NCBI RefSeq assembly: GCF_932526225.1
Contig: NC_064042.1
Span: forward strand, 3,517,001 to 3,581,000
Origin: Nematostella vectensis
Lineage: Eukaryota > Cnidaria > Anthozoa > Actiniaria > Edwardsiidae
Length of the DNA: 64,000 nucleotides
Reading direction: 5' to 3'
The translations under genes and the position numbers were made by a program. The notes beneath the pieces were generated by a model that saw nothing but the letters and a program-made list of their open reading frames with translations, searched no databases and had not been told where the DNA came from. Below, piece by piece: positions 47,301-59,449 of the stretch; the stretch's first letter is position 1, and each line of letters begins with the position of its first letter.

Positions 47301-49848
47301 GCAATTTTTGGCTAAATTTTCTTGATATGATGATGATGAAAAAGGTCGAGATTGTGTGATTAAAAAATTTGTAAAAACAAAGCACGATTTGTATGACGAC
47401 AATATCAGAATATTCCAATAGTTTCAGTCACATACCATGAGCTTCACACTGTTTGTCACTCCCGCAGTTGCACAGGCATGCACTGGCTTCACCTGAGCTA
47501 CTTAATCCACTTAATCCACTGTCGGGCTAAAACGACACGAGTCTAATGTGAGGAGAGCATTTCAGAGGGAGGGGGAGGGGAGGGGGAGGGAACGAATGCC
47601 GCACACTAAAGAAGAATAACACCTTTGATATTCTAGAAGGTAAAGCAGAATTCTGTCTGCCAATAAAATAAAGTACGTTATTACGTTAAGATATCATTTA
47701 AGGGAGCGGTCATTAATTACTGGGGGGGGGGGGGCAAATATGTAGTGGGGGGCTACGTTTTTTAGGGCGCGGATATAGGGGGGTCACATTTTTGGGGCTG
47801 TCATTAAGGGGGGGGTCACATTTTTTTGGGCGTCGAAGTCTGGTTTTAATATAATACTGAGCAAGAGAGTCGTCATTGTTGAAATGCAAATCTTATTCAG
47901 TCCACAATTTTCCTACTATTGTATATCTAGTTCCATATTGTTCAGGTACCAATCTTGTCTTTATATAAACAATTTTTTGAGAAACCCTCTCATAATTGAC
48001 AGACAAAGCTGCCCGTTCAAAACAGTAAAAAAAGCGAATACTTTAAAATGTTGCAAAACTTGACTCAAATGTCTTTGTTAAAATTGTCGACGACGTAGTC
48101 GTTTTCTAGCGACACCAGCATTTCTGTGCCTCTCTTAAACTAGCAAAAGTGAAGGTTTATACTTAAATTAAATATAGGACAAAATTGCCATGCTAGCTGA
48201 TCTATATTTTAGTAAAGGTGCGGCTGCGGCTAGAAGGAATGAGCTAAAAATACATCAGAGTAGACTTTTTTAAAAAGGTGATATGTGACATTCTTGTCAT
48301 CGGTAATTTGATGCCGTGTCGCATTTTCCCTATCCTTAAAATAATTTTTTTTTATAGTCTTATCATTCTCTACTCTATTTATAATTTGTCTTTTATCGTT
48401 TATATTAATTATAGTAATTGATCGAAGAGTTCCCTCCCCCCCTCCCCCCCATCATCCACAAACCCAGTATCGCGATCAGGCCATTGGCGAAAGATTTTCC
48501 TAGTTATGGCTATATTTTGTGACAGATATGCTATTAGAAACATTGATCAACACTCTCTTTCCTCCTAATTCAGCTGTGTTCGAAGTGTTTTCAAACCATA
48601 ATGCGCTTGTCCTGGTTTCCATGGCGACAAATTGGTAAAAGCGCCTTTGATTATGCCATTAGGTGATTTTCCATTAACGTCCTTGTAATGTGACGGTTCA
48701 CTAGATTGTACGTTTAGCATCTTTGTTGCTGTGCTATTAAACCGTTAAATTGATTAAATAGCTCGAAATTAATGATCGTTTAAAATACGATATCTGACGT
48801 ATATCTGTCATAGAGGGAACATCGGCCGGTGAGCGTGATATGAAGGAAAAAAAAGGTAATTATAAACCTCTTTTTGTACAGCTTTTTAAAATAACTCTAG
48901 GTGTGTGTCTTGAATATTATTTTTCAACAAAGCAAATGCAAAGGAACTTTTCTCTACTTTTCCATAACCGACTATTCTGGTAGTGTGTTATGTACGCCTA
49001 GTACAATTGCTTTCTCAAACAAGGATGTGAACCGCAATTTCAGGCTTGCGATTTGTATTGTAAGGAAATGAAAAAGACTTGAGCCATTTTAATCTTCGGC
49101 ATGTTAATCTTCCCTTTTCTTTATTAAGCTAATTTGAACTTGTTTCCCAATTGCAACAGAAAAAGTAAGTTTGATAATATTTAAAAAATGACATCATGAA
49201 GAATACATTTTCACACGTTTCAAGATTTCTGGGCCGAATTCTTCTCACAGTAAAAGTTGGAAAAACTGAGGTTTTCTTCAACAGCAAGAGAATCGCACCT
49301 TTTTCGTTTTTATCACAATAATAGAAAGTCAATTTTTGATTAATGTGAACTAGCATCCAATCCTACATTGCAGTAAAATAAGAAAACAAATATAAAGGAC
49401 AAATTGGTGAAATATTCATTTTGCCACTAAACAAATGTCGAATCCAAATTTGACCGTTACACATAACTTGTGAAATGAAAATGGAAAATGCAAAATATAA
49501 TAAAATAATGCTGCGCAAATATACAACTGATTAAAACTTTACCTTGATCTGAGTGAATATGTATTCCGGGGAATGGAGGAGTTCTTTGCTCGAATCCCCA
49601 CCTCCTTTCTTGTTCAGTTGGCATATCTCTTTTCTGAGATTTAGGTTGTATGACACACAACTCGGGTTTTCCTGGCAAGAGCTTACACAGCCAAACCAAT
49701 CAGTCGCAAAAGGTTCGCCAAGTTCGTGCCCACTAAGATATCTTCCTTTCAGAGTCACCGAGATGGCATCAACCTCGCTGAATAAAAACAAAATCGCGAA
49801 GAATCCCCCGAGACCTGTGCAGATCTTCTTTTTCACTAGTCCCTCCAT
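44340..49848 (-). CDS. Secreted PAN/apple and fibrinogen-like domain protein (copy B)
   Basis: Six minus-strand exons join in phase: 49848-49543, 47526-47436, 46265-46205, 45874-45745, 45204-44932, 44582-44340, giving 367 residues. Residues 1-27 are a signal peptide (GGFFAILFLFSEVDA). A PAN/apple domain follows (DWFGCVSSCQENPSCVSYNLN, ending FTQIK), then a Ser/Gly linker with a Cys cluster (ACLCNCGSDKQCE), then a fibrinogen/intelectin-like domain from KSCKEIL through VYCHMTDLGSC, GGGGWTLVMKIDG, LCLGMKN and IGFGTGGYW to RAFGYVFIQ. It is shorter than a canonical fibrinogen C domain. Proteins of this architecture are common in anthozoans, some reported from coral skeleton matrix (recollection). 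Predicted role: extracellular lectin-like or adhesion molecule; the ligand is unknown. Same exon plan as copy A, so a tandem duplicate. Confidence 0.88.
45566..45637 (+). other. Orphan start-exon-like sequence opposite copy B
   Basis: ccaagATGGCGGCCG is a strong Kozak and YY1-like start. It opens a 24-codon frame (MAAVVCELRVFGVFVPEK...) that ends exactly at a good donor, CAG|gtaggc. It lies in a copy B intron on the other strand. No downstream plus-strand exon was found, so it may be a first exon of a nested gene, a decayed exon, or chance. Confidence 0.3.
46501..46877. mobile_element. 377-bp MITE with TTAA target site
   Basis: TTAA occurs at 46497-46500 and 46878-46881. Just inside, gcgacatgacggaaaaac and gtttttccgtcatgtctgc are inverted repeats with a one-base indel. 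TTAA targeting is typical of piggyBac-type transposons. The interior lacks a long frame, so it is non-autonomous. It lies in a copy B intron. Confidence 0.78.
47080..47345 (-). repeat. Inverted copy of a dispersed repeat
   Basis: Reverse complement of this stretch matches 59760-60010: shared strings include ggaagtgaccgcctctggga-like, aaggaatatattagtttcct-like and acaaagtttacgaagc-like blocks, and agatggtcac plus gtttttctcttctg. It lies in a copy B intron. Confidence 0.7.
47698..47835. repeat. G-rich repeat fragment
   Basis: taagggagcggtcattaatt followed by several gggggtcacattttt strings. It resembles the start of G-rich MITE families, but no matching right end was found. Confidence 0.4.
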
Positions 49849-49860
49849 TTGTCATCAGGA

Positions 49861-51100
49861 GATCCTAATTCAAACACTCTTGTCAGGCTTTTAATTTACG
49901 CTTTGCGGCTGTTGAAGGTCACTTTTGTCAGCAAATAGATCCACCAACTCTCCCATCACCAAACTCGCCCACTTTCTTTGCTAATATCTTGAGAATGTGA
50001 CCGACCTAATTCCACTCGGCCAAAATGCCAAGCGTTCAAATCCCGAGCCCTTTAAGTGCCTAATGTGCAAGGCTATATTAAGGGAATCTATAATCGTTTT
50101 TATCTTATCTGTCCTCTTCGCCAGCCCACTAATAAGAAAACCTCCATGTGTTTACACACCCGTGGCGGAAGACTTTGCCGATATAGAGTGCAATATAATA
50201 TGCCATGGATATTTGATTATTGTGAACTTCTCAAATAACCGTACTCCAACATAAACGGTATAATCAATAGTTAAAGATCGTCTGGCCAATTTCAGATAAC
50301 TGAATAAGCCAATGTTATTAGGCCCAATATCGAACGGCCTATAACCCGCCTATCTCCCTTACGATAACAATGTTTGGACGCACGAAGTACAACGTCGTTT
50401 TATTGTAGGGCTTTTAATAATCACAATATTATATAAATCTAAGAACACAGAGTAAAAAATTGTAAAATCGCAAGATTGTAAGCGTAAGAGAAATTAAATA
50501 TTGTAGAGAGGCCTCGGATACTGAAGACGTGGAAGTGCTGAATATTCATGTTATTCTGTTTCCGTCGTTCGGCATTTTTTTTTTCGTTTAGCTCAGTTCA
50601 CCCTACAGTTGCAATGCCTAGGGTTTGGTCCTCCGCAATATATATCAAGAAAACAGACGACTTTTCAGCCTTTCTATATAATCGCCTTTGCTTTTACCCC
50701 CAAGGTTTTTTCCATAAATTTGAAAATAAAGTAAGAATTTTACAGATAAAATGTGATCGTTTCCTTTGAGTAAAAGAAGATCCATTTAATGCACAATCAC
50801 TTTATGGCTGATTTCGATTAAGCCTAATGGCATCAAGTCAAAACATTGCGATTAAAATTCGCTAAGATAACTGTTTGCGCTGGTAAAAGCGACATCCTTG
50901 TAATGTAGATTCTAATATGCGCTAACTGGTTGTCCTGCCACACGCGTAGTAGGTATTTATTTTGAGTCACTTAAAATCATTTCTTTGTAAAAAAAAAAAA
51001 AAGATTAAAAATTTCCTACCTGGGTTGCTTTGAAAATAACGGGACTCGAAACGATAAAACGATACACACTTTTTAGTATACGAACCTTGTTTATAAGGGG
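49861..51100. other. Upstream region of copy B without supported genes
   Basis: AT-rich; the copy B promoter should lie at its left edge. No TATA box or domain-bearing frame seen. Confidence 0.45.
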
Positions 51101-51104
51101 GGGG

Positions 51105-51365
51105 GGATGAATAGGTTCGCGGATCGGCGGATTCGGCCCCGAAATCTTCACGGATCACGGATTTTGATGATTATTTCAGCGGATTGGCGGATTTTGGAAA
51201 TACGGCGGATCACGGATCTGTTGACAATTTGGGCATGATTTCGGATTTTGACTGCTTTGACGGTCGAATTTCGGATTTTAAATTAATTTCAATCGATGCT
51301 ATTGTTTATCTAACCATGCGGATCTAAAAATATCTGCGGATCCACGGATTTGAGATTTCACCTAA
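51105..51365. repeat. Degenerate cggatcacggatttt repeat
   Basis: Irregular repetition of cggatt, ggatcacggat and gcggattttgg strings over about 250 bp, with no fixed period. Confidence 0.6.
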
Positions 51366-51689
51366 TTCTATAATGGCAATAACAAGGGCTCCTGCACATT
51401 ATAGCAAAAGTTTTTTGTTATGACTGAATGTAATAGCCAACTTTAATATTATTGTTATTTTTCATTTCTGTATTTCTCTTTTCATGAAATGTTTGCGTCA
51501 CTTCAACTCTCAGATCTCAAGATTTAAAAAAAAAACATCGTGAAACTAAAGTGCCGCAAAATAAAGGTGCCTTTCAGCTTTTTCTAAACGCAGGCCTACT
51601 CATGTCTAGTGTAACCTGCTTAGTCGCACGGGTTTCCTGTTCTGACAGATGTACCATGGTCAACCTCTTGGGTCTGGGACGAGCTGGAT

Positions 51690-52425
51690 GTCTGTGACGT
51701 CACAACTCTAAACATTCACAGAAAGCCCGATCATAAACCCGGGTTAGAACGCCTTATGCTGTAGGTTGAGTAACTACCTAACCTAGGTCAGATTTGAAGT
51801 GTGTGTGAACACGCTCGAAATAGCCACTTATGTGCCGGCAATTACAAAGGATCCGCAACCTAGGTTCGGTTGAGCTCAACCATTCCAGGAGGCATGGTTG
51901 AGCTTACTTAACCGAGGTTACAGGCAAATCTGTTGACAGTTCTTGTCAGCTATCGCTTTCCGATGTCAGTCATCTCTCAAATAGTGTTTACTTAATAGTC
52001 ATGGGATTACCACATGTTTTCTAGATTTGCGCATTTTGCTGGACATTTTACACAATACTTTACAACAAACTTGTTTTCAAGTCAAGGGACTGCGAATCCC
52101 AAACGTACTAGCACAAAAAAACTCAACGAAAACGGCAAACATAAGAGAAAACATCAGGCAAGGTGGTCCCTAAAAGATCATCTTGAATTATAGTGAATCT
52201 CAAGCAGAAGCCATCACAGAAAAACAAGAACGGCCAGAAAAATCACAATAATCGCAGCAGCAATTTAACCTCAGAATTCAAATTGATAACACAGGCGCTG
52301 TTCCAGCTGAATGATCAACCGAGGTTAAGTTTCCAAGTGTAAACGCATTTCTCCTAACCGGGGTTCAGTTAACCACAAACTGAACCTAGGTTGACGCTCA
52401 AGTGTAAACACAGCATTAGACTTGG
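51690..52425. repeat. Region rich in aacctaggtt palindromes
   Basis: aacctaggt, aaccgaggtt, aaccggggtt and caagtgtaaac strings recur in both orientations near 51735-51920 and 52300-52420. This suggests the two ends of one decayed inverted-repeat element. Exact termini were not resolved. Confidence 0.4.
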
Positions 52426-52437
52426 CTGGAAAACTAG

Positions 52438-52585
52438 TAAAGTGTAACGAAAGTAACTAGTAAAGTGTGCCGGAAGTAAAATGTAACGGAAGTAACTAGT
52501 AAAGTGTGCCGGAACTAACTAGTAAAGTGTACCGGAAGTAACTAGTAAAGTGTACCGGAAGTAACTAGTAAAGTGTACCGGAAGT
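52438..52585. repeat. Tandem repeat, about 22-bp unit
   Basis: Six copies of taactagtaaagtgtaccgg followed by aag, with minor variants, upstream of the polyamine oxidase gene. Confidence 0.88.
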
Positions 52586-52765
52586 GCTAAGCAACGCAGG
52601 TGGGAATCACTAGGGCTTATTGGAATATGAGGGATTGTTTCTCAACGGACTTTTTAGGCGTACGCCCCATTATTATACACCTGATCGATATTCTGCTTAT
52701 AAAGAGACCCGATAATGGCATTATGGATACAACGATTTTATTTCTGGTCCGGCAAAACATAAGCA

Positions 52766-52768
<3 letters not shown>

Positions 52769-52841
<73 letters not shown>
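52769..52841. repeat. (CT)n microsatellite
   Basis: About 36 pure dinucleotide units. It causes a false Ser/Leu-rich reading frame. Confidence 0.97.
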
Positions 52842-52843
<2 letters not shown>

Positions 52844-53683
52844 GAGTATTTCCTTTCCCATCAGTGTTTGTTACATTCTCTGACCAAGCAACCCCCCCCC
52901 CCCTCCCTGTCGCCACTAAATGCGCCGAAAGAACTGCCATCTTTGAAGTCGTGCGGTTTGCCCTGTCTCGCTTGTGTTTGTCGCAGGCTTTGTATACCAA
53001 GCTGTTCAGGTGTCATACAGGTGATCCGCTATTTTGTACTTATCCCTGTTCCACAACTACACGTACAGTTCAAGGTAGAGGTTGAAGCGACCTAGACATC
53101 TTTGGACAAGGTATGTAAAAAAAGTTGCCTTTTTTGAAAGAACGCGAGAACTTTTAGAAGACAGCCAAGCTATATCAGACAGAGGTATTGGCAAGGGACA
53201 AAACATTTCCTACGTTTTGTCCCTTGCCAACAATCTGACGGGATTCCCTTTTAGATATCGACAAAACAAAATTAGGAAAAAACCTTGACCAATAAATACA
53301 GCCGATTCCTGTGAAGGTAAATAATTAAACAAGCTGACCATGAAAACGAATCCATGCGAGAACGTCATCGGTAGCCCTCATTCTGTCATTTCAGATATCA
53401 AATATATCAATATGTAATTAGCGTATACCCAAACCTTAAACGACATTATAGCCCATCCATTCTATTAGGTATATCATGTGCTGTTTCACCTATCGTACTT
53501 TAGCTCTTGTTGGCTCTTGGGTGTAGCGGGTGTATGCTTATATGTTGGTATACCCCATTATACTTATCTTAAAGACTGGGTTTATCTTTAACCCTACGCA
53601 TTGATACATATAACTTCGTAAAAAGAGTTTCTATTGTTTTTGTTAAAAGCAAGGACCTAAGGCTGATTCAAATTTTTTTACAG

Positions 53684-56154
53684 ATGAGACCAATCACAGT
53701 CATACTTCTTCTTTTTGTCGTCTACGCATGCGCATCAAGTGCACGCTTAAAGCGGTCAGCGGTCCGCACCAAGGTACTGATCCTGGGCGCGGGTGTAGCG
53801 GGGCTGAACGCGGCAAAACATTTGACGGACGCCGGTTTTCATGACTTTCTTATCCTTGAAGGAGAGGGGCGTGTGGGGGGTCGGTTTAAACAGGCGGAAG
53901 TGGGCGGGGCTATGATCGAGGAGGGTGCCAACTGGGTGCATCACGTGACTGATGATAACCCGATCTGGAAGCTGGTCCAAAAGTATAAGCTCAACGGATA
54001 TTTTACCGACTACAGCGATATAATGATAAGGTATGATGGAGATAACGATAGCGGTAATGATGATAACTTGTCGTTAACGGTGGGTGTTGGTGATCGGTTA
54101 TTATAGTAATGATTGTGATTCTTTCTTGTGCATCACGATAATGATGATGATGACGATGATGATAATAAAAAAAGATGTTAATAATGATGATGCTAGTGGT
54201 GACGATGATCACTTGATAACTTTGATGGTTATGGAAATGTTGCAGTATTTTATTTTCCCCACTCGACGAAATCGATAGACTGAAATATTAGGGATATGTG
54301 AACAGTTTTTCCTAGATGTCATATAATCTATCTAACTTATTTGTTTCTGAATTATTGTTTCTTCCATAGGAACGAAAAAGGCAAAGACGTCACCAACAAG
54401 ACGGCTATAAATCACTTCTACTCATCATTGGAAAAGGCAAGTGAACTCGCCCATCAACGGAGGCAACAGCAAAAGCCCGACATGTCCCTTAGAGTTGGAC
54501 TTGCTCAAGCTGGCTGGAAACCCAAGAACCCTGTGGATGACGTCGTTGAATACCATGGCGTGGACTTCGAGTACCCAGACAAACCCGAACTCGACTCATT
54601 CTCGGCTGAAGTTCGTGGTCGGGATTTCTTCGTGCTTGATTCGAGAGGTTATGGGCACATCTGGCAGGAGATGGCCAAAGAGTTCATGGACAAAATCATT
54701 CTGAATGCTGTGGTCAGAGAGGTGAGCAATTGTCAGGACCTTTGGGAAATAAATGAAATCGAGATCCGATCGGAGATCCGAAGTGGGAGAAGGGAAGGGG
54801 GCTTTATTAGATACACACTGGTAATCGACATAATCTAAATTATTTTCAAATTTCGCCGGTTAATATCGTCATTTATTTTACATCAAATTTCTCAACATAT
54901 ATTCGATACCCACACAGACGACTTTTCATGGAGTCGGGGAGACATGAATATACGGGGCATTGCTGGTGGTAGATTCAAAGTGTTTACCTCCCATACGTTT
55001 CGTCTCAAATCACAGCCCGACGGGGTAGGGTATATCAGTCCAATCCCCGCCCCCTACCCCCCACAACCCAAATCCTCCGCTGCTACTAGTGTCAATGCAC
55101 ATCACGACACCTCCATTATCAAAGTGCAAAAATATTTCACATACTTGTATTGAGACTCGATAAGTTGATTCCCATAGATTCGTTATTCCAACTATGGCGT
55201 CACCGTGACCACTACCGACGGTAGGACGTACTCAGGGCGTTACAGTCTTTGTACATTTAGCACTGGTGTCCTTGCAACTGACATGGTCAACTTCAGTCCG
55301 CCGCTACCCGAATGGAAAATGGAATCCATCTATAAAGTACCTATGCGCTATTACACGAAGATTTTCCTGCAGTTCCCCACGGATTTCTGGGACGACAACG
55401 AGTTCATCCTGTACGCACATAAGAATCGCGGACATTATCCGATCTGGATGGATATAGACAGGCCCGGTCTTGCCCCTGGAAGCAAGATCCTTCATGTGAC
55501 GGTCACTGGAGACGAGGCGCTGAGAGTCGAGGGTCAGAGTGATGAAGAGACGAAGGCTGAAATTATGCGGGAGCTGAGGAAAGTCTATGGGTCTGATATA
55601 CCTGAACCAATAGGTATGAAGCTGAGAAACGTCCATTTGTTCAGATATCCCTGAACTAATTGGAAAAAAAGCTAAGTCTATGGTTTAGATATCCCTGAAC
55701 AATTTTATTTTCCACTTTCTCTTTCTTTGTTTTCATAGTATTTCTTGCCATAGTTGCAGGAGTCTTTTCCATGTCTCACGTATGGTGCAATGTTGTGCGT
55801 GGTTCCGAAAAAAATAAATAAAACCTATGATGGCCTACTAACCAAATATGGAACGTAATTTTTTGTTTAGACTTCTTCTACAGTAGATGGTCTCGCAACA
55901 ACTTCACCCGAGGGTCTTTCCCAAACGTTATGATCGGTACAACAAAGGAAGACTTCCACAATCTCCAAGGCAACGTCAAAAGCTTGTACTTCGCTGGCGA
56001 CGCTACAGAATACGAATGGTGGGGATTTGTTCAGTCCGCTTATCTCTCAGGCAGGCGGAAGGCAACAGAGATTTTGAAATGCCTACAGCAGACTTGCGAC
56101 ATCTTTCATCCGATGTCTAACGTCGTACAAGGGGTCTACATACAGTACTGGTGA
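53684..56154 (+). CDS. Secreted FAD-dependent polyamine oxidase
   Basis: Four exons in phase: 53684-54030, 54370-54721, 55178-55613, 55871-56154, giving 472 residues. The ATG follows an acceptor directly (tttttttacag|ATG), so a 5'UTR intron exists. Residues 1-20 are a signal peptide (PITVILLLFVVYACASS). The FAD-binding GxGxxG is LILGAGVAGLNAAKHL, followed by E-x-RVGGR and GANWVHHV. The substrate domain holds VVREIRYSNYGVTV, YYTKIFLQFPTDFW and DEETKAEIMRELRKV. The C-terminal FAD motif is YFAGDATEYEWWGFVQSAYLSG. Length and motifs fit the polyamine oxidase branch of the amine oxidases, which oxidise spermine or spermidine and release hydrogen peroxide. From memory it is closest in wording to secreted plant enzymes of the maize PAO type. 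The exact substrate cannot be told. Confidence 0.93.
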
Positions 56155-56293
56155 ATCATGAAAACTATAATGACATCTGATTTCATTTAAGGTGCCTATT
56201 GTAGCATGGTAACAATTCTGTTGCTATTGATACCATTGTCTTTCTAAGAAGTGGTAAAACCTTTCCGTTTATTTTTCCGTGATGTGATTCATC

Positions 56294-56299
56294 AATAAA
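56294..56299 (+). terminator. Candidate polyadenylation signal of the polyamine oxidase gene
   Basis: AATAAA about 140 bp after the TGA at 56152-56154, the first canonical hexamer downstream of the stop. Confidence 0.65.
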
Positions 56300-56604
56300 A
56301 AACTAAATGGCGATGTCTGGTTTTACTTTTATAGCAGTCCTCCTAAGCGAATATTGCACTTCGATCGTCACTTTATTAACAATCCCCTACGTCCCTTAAA
56401 AAAACGTCTTTTCGCATAGCAATATTGCCAATCTAAGTAAAATATATAGGGATTTATGCTGCGAGTGCCAGTATTCTAGAAATGAAATCCTTAAAAAAAG
56501 AATTTATACCTTATTTTCCAATGTTGAGTTGGAACTGTGGAACAGGGCTGGAGAAACACCGATAGCCACACAGATAACGAAACGGGGATGAATCGGTCAT
56601 TCCC

Positions 56605-59230
56605 TGAGGAATGAAACTGAAACCCAGGGCATACGGCAAGCTCTTTTCTGAAACACCCAGCACACGACAAGCTTTTTTCTGAAACCTTCGGCACACGGCA
56701 AGCTCTTTCTTGAAACCCCAGGCAAACGGCAAGCTCTTTCTTGAAACCACAGGCAGACGGCAAGCTCTTTCATGAAACCCCCGGCACACGGCTAGCTCTT
56801 TTCTGAAACACCCGGCACACGACAAGCTTTTCTGAAACCCCCGGCACACGGCAAACTCTTTCCTGAAACCCCCGGCACACTGCAAGCTCTTTCCTGAAAC
56901 CCCCGGCACACGGCAAGCTCTTTCTTGAAACCCCCGGTACACGGCAAGCTCTTTTCTGAAACACCCGGCACACGACAAGCTTTTTTCTGAAACCCCCGGC
57001 ACACGGCAAACTCTTTCCTAAAACCCCCGGCGCACGGCAAGCTCTTTCTTGAAACCCCCGGCACACGGCAAGCTCCTTCCTGAAACCCCCGGCACACGGC
57101 AAGCTCTTTCCTGAAACTCCCGGTACACGGCAAGCTCTTTCCTGAAACCCCCGGCACACGGCAAGCTGTTTCCTGAAACCCCAGGCACACGACAAGCTCT
57201 TTCCTGAAACCCCAGGCACACGACAAACTCTTTCCTGAAACCCCCGGCACACGGCAAACTCTTTCCTGAAACCCCCGGCACACGGCAAACTCTTTCCTGA
57301 AACCCCCGGCACATGGCAAACTCTTTCCTGAAACCCCCGGCACACGGCAAGCTCTTTCCTGAAACCCACGGCACACGACAAGCTCTTTCCTGAAACCCCA
57401 GGAACACGGCAAGCTCTTTCCTGAAACCCCCGGCACACGGCAAGCTCTTTCCTGAAACCCCCGGCACACGGCAAGCTCTTTCCTGAAACCCACGGCACAC
57501 GACAAGCTCTTTCCTAAAACCCCAGGCACACGGCAAGCTCTTTCCTGAAACCCCAGGCACACGGCAAGCTCTTTCCTGAAACCCACGGCACACGACAAGC
57601 TCTTTCTTGAAACTCCCGGCACACGGCAAGCTCTTTCCTGAAACCCCCGGCACACGGCAAGCTCTTTCCTGAAACCCCCGGCACACGGCAAGCTCTTTCC
57701 TGAAACCCCAGGCACACGGCAAGCTCTTTCATGAAACCCCAGGCACACGGCAAGCTCTTTCCTGAAACAACCGGCACACGCCAAGCTCTTTCCTGAAACC
57801 CCAGGCACACGGCAAGCGCTTTCCTGAAACCCCTGGCACACGACAAGCTCTTTCCTAAAACAACCGGCACACGGCAAGCACTTTCCTGAAACCCCCGGCA
57901 CACGGCAAGCTCTTTCCTGAAACCCCAGGCACACGGCAAGCGCTTTTCTGAAACACCCTGCACACGGCAAGCTCTTTCCTGAAACCACCGGCACACGGCA
58001 AGCTCTTTCCTAAAACAACCGGCACACGGCAAGCACTTTCCTGAAACCCCCGGTACACGGCAAGCTCTTTCCTGAAACCCCAGGCACACGGCAAGCGCTT
58101 TTCTGAAACACCCGGCACACGGCAAGCTCTTTCATGAAACCCCAGGCACACGGCAAGCTCTTTCCTGAAACCCCAGGCACACGGCAAGCTCTTTCCTGAA
58201 ACAACCGGCACACGGCAAGCTTTTTCCTGGAACCCCCTGGCACACGCCAAGCTCTTTCCTGAAACCCCCGGTACACGGCAAGCTCTTTCCTGAAACTCCC
58301 GGCACACGGCAAGCACTTTCCTGAAACCCCAGGCACACGGCAAGCGCTTTCCTGAAACCCCTGGCACACGACAAGCTCTTTCCTAAAACAACCGGCACAC
58401 GGCAAGCTCTTTCCTGAAACTCCCGGCACACGGCAAGCTCTTTTCCGAAACACCCGACACACGACAAGCTTTTTTCTGAAACCCCCAGCACACGGCAAGC
58501 ACTTTCTTGAGACCCCAGGCACACGGCAAGCTCTTTCATGAAACCCCCGGCACACGGCAAGCTCTTTTCTGAAACACCCGGCACACGACAAGCTATTTTC
58601 TGAAACCCCCGGCACACGGCAAACTCTTTCCTGAAACCCCCGGCACACGGCAAGCTCTTTCTTGAAACCCCCGGCACACGGCAAGCTCTTTCGTGAAACC
58701 CCCGGCACACGGCAAGCTGTTTCCTGAAACCCCAGGCACACGGCAAGCTCTTTCGTGAAACCCCCGGCACACGGCAAGCTCTTTCCTGAAACCCCAAGCA
58801 CACGGCAAGCTCTTTCATGAAACTCCCGGCACACGGCAAGCTGATTCCTGAAACCCCCGGCACACGGCAAGCTTTTTCCTGAAACCCCAGGCACACGGCA
58901 AGCTTTTTCCCGAAACCCCCGGCACACGGCAAGCTCTTCCCTGAAACTCCCGGCACACGGCAAGCTCTTTTCTGAAACCCCCGGCACACGGCAAGCTCTT
59001 TCCGGAAACCCCCGGCACACGGCAAGCTCTTTCTTGAAACCCCAGGCACACGGCAAGCTCTTTCATGAAACCCCAGGCACACGGGAAGCTCTTTCCTGAA
59101 ACCCCCGGCACACGGCAAACTCTTTCCTGAAACCCCCGGCACACGGCAAGCTTTTTCCTGAAACCCCCGGCACACGGCAAGCTCTTTCCTGAAACCCCCG
59201 GCACACGGCAAGCTCTTTCCTGGAACCCCA
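56605..59230. repeat. Minisatellite of about 85 31-bp units
   Basis: Units are ctctttcctgaaacccccgg plus cacacggcaag, exactly 31 bp in most copies. Frequent variants are ccc/cca, caagct/caaact, cctg/ttgt/catg and occasional 28-30 bp units. Because 31 is not a multiple of three and no minus-strand frame of the unit contains a stop, all three minus frames stay open and give the same 31-residue peptide repeat (PGVSGKSLPCAGGFRKELAV...). I do not call a gene. Copy number is estimated from length. Confidence 0.95.
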
Positions 59231-59404
59231 AGGGGAAAGGAAACGTGTACGACCCAGGAACAGCTGGAGGAGAGATCTAGAGGGCGAAATAAAGGAGCAG
59301 GGATGGAATTGGGTGGAGTTAGAGAGGAAAGCTCAAGACCGTGTGCGCTGGAGAAAGCGAATCGACGGCCTATGCTCCGCAAGAGGCGATGGGCGTAAGT
59401 ATTG
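59219..59404 (+). mobile_element. LINE reverse-transcriptase C-terminal fragment
   Basis: The plus strand encodes GERKRVRPRNSWRRDLEGEI, then WNWVELERKAQDRVRWRKRI and DGLCSARGDGRKY before TGA at 59402. This is the well-known tail of RTE/L2-type LINE proteins (G-K-R-x-R-G-R-P-x-x-T-W-R-R, then A-x-D-R-x-x-W). Just upstream the TGG-AAC-CCC-AAG codons of the usual W-x-P-x-G-K appear one frame off, so there is a frameshift. The 31-bp minisatellite starts right at that point, and no more of the LINE remains. Confidence 0.75.
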
Positions 59405-59449
59405 AGTTGGTCAGACGGAGTTGATTCTGAGTTTTATTTTTCAACGTAA

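Noticed and set aside
52600-53085. 161-codon frame with a Ser/Leu run
   Set aside because: It spans a (CT)n microsatellite and has no recognisable motif; the flanks could at most be 5' leader of the polyamine oxidase gene.
56491-59382. Overlapping minus-strand frames up to 416 codons with a 31-residue repeat
   Set aside because: All three frames are open only because the 31-bp unit has no minus-strand stop; the upstream unique part is the antisense of a LINE tail.
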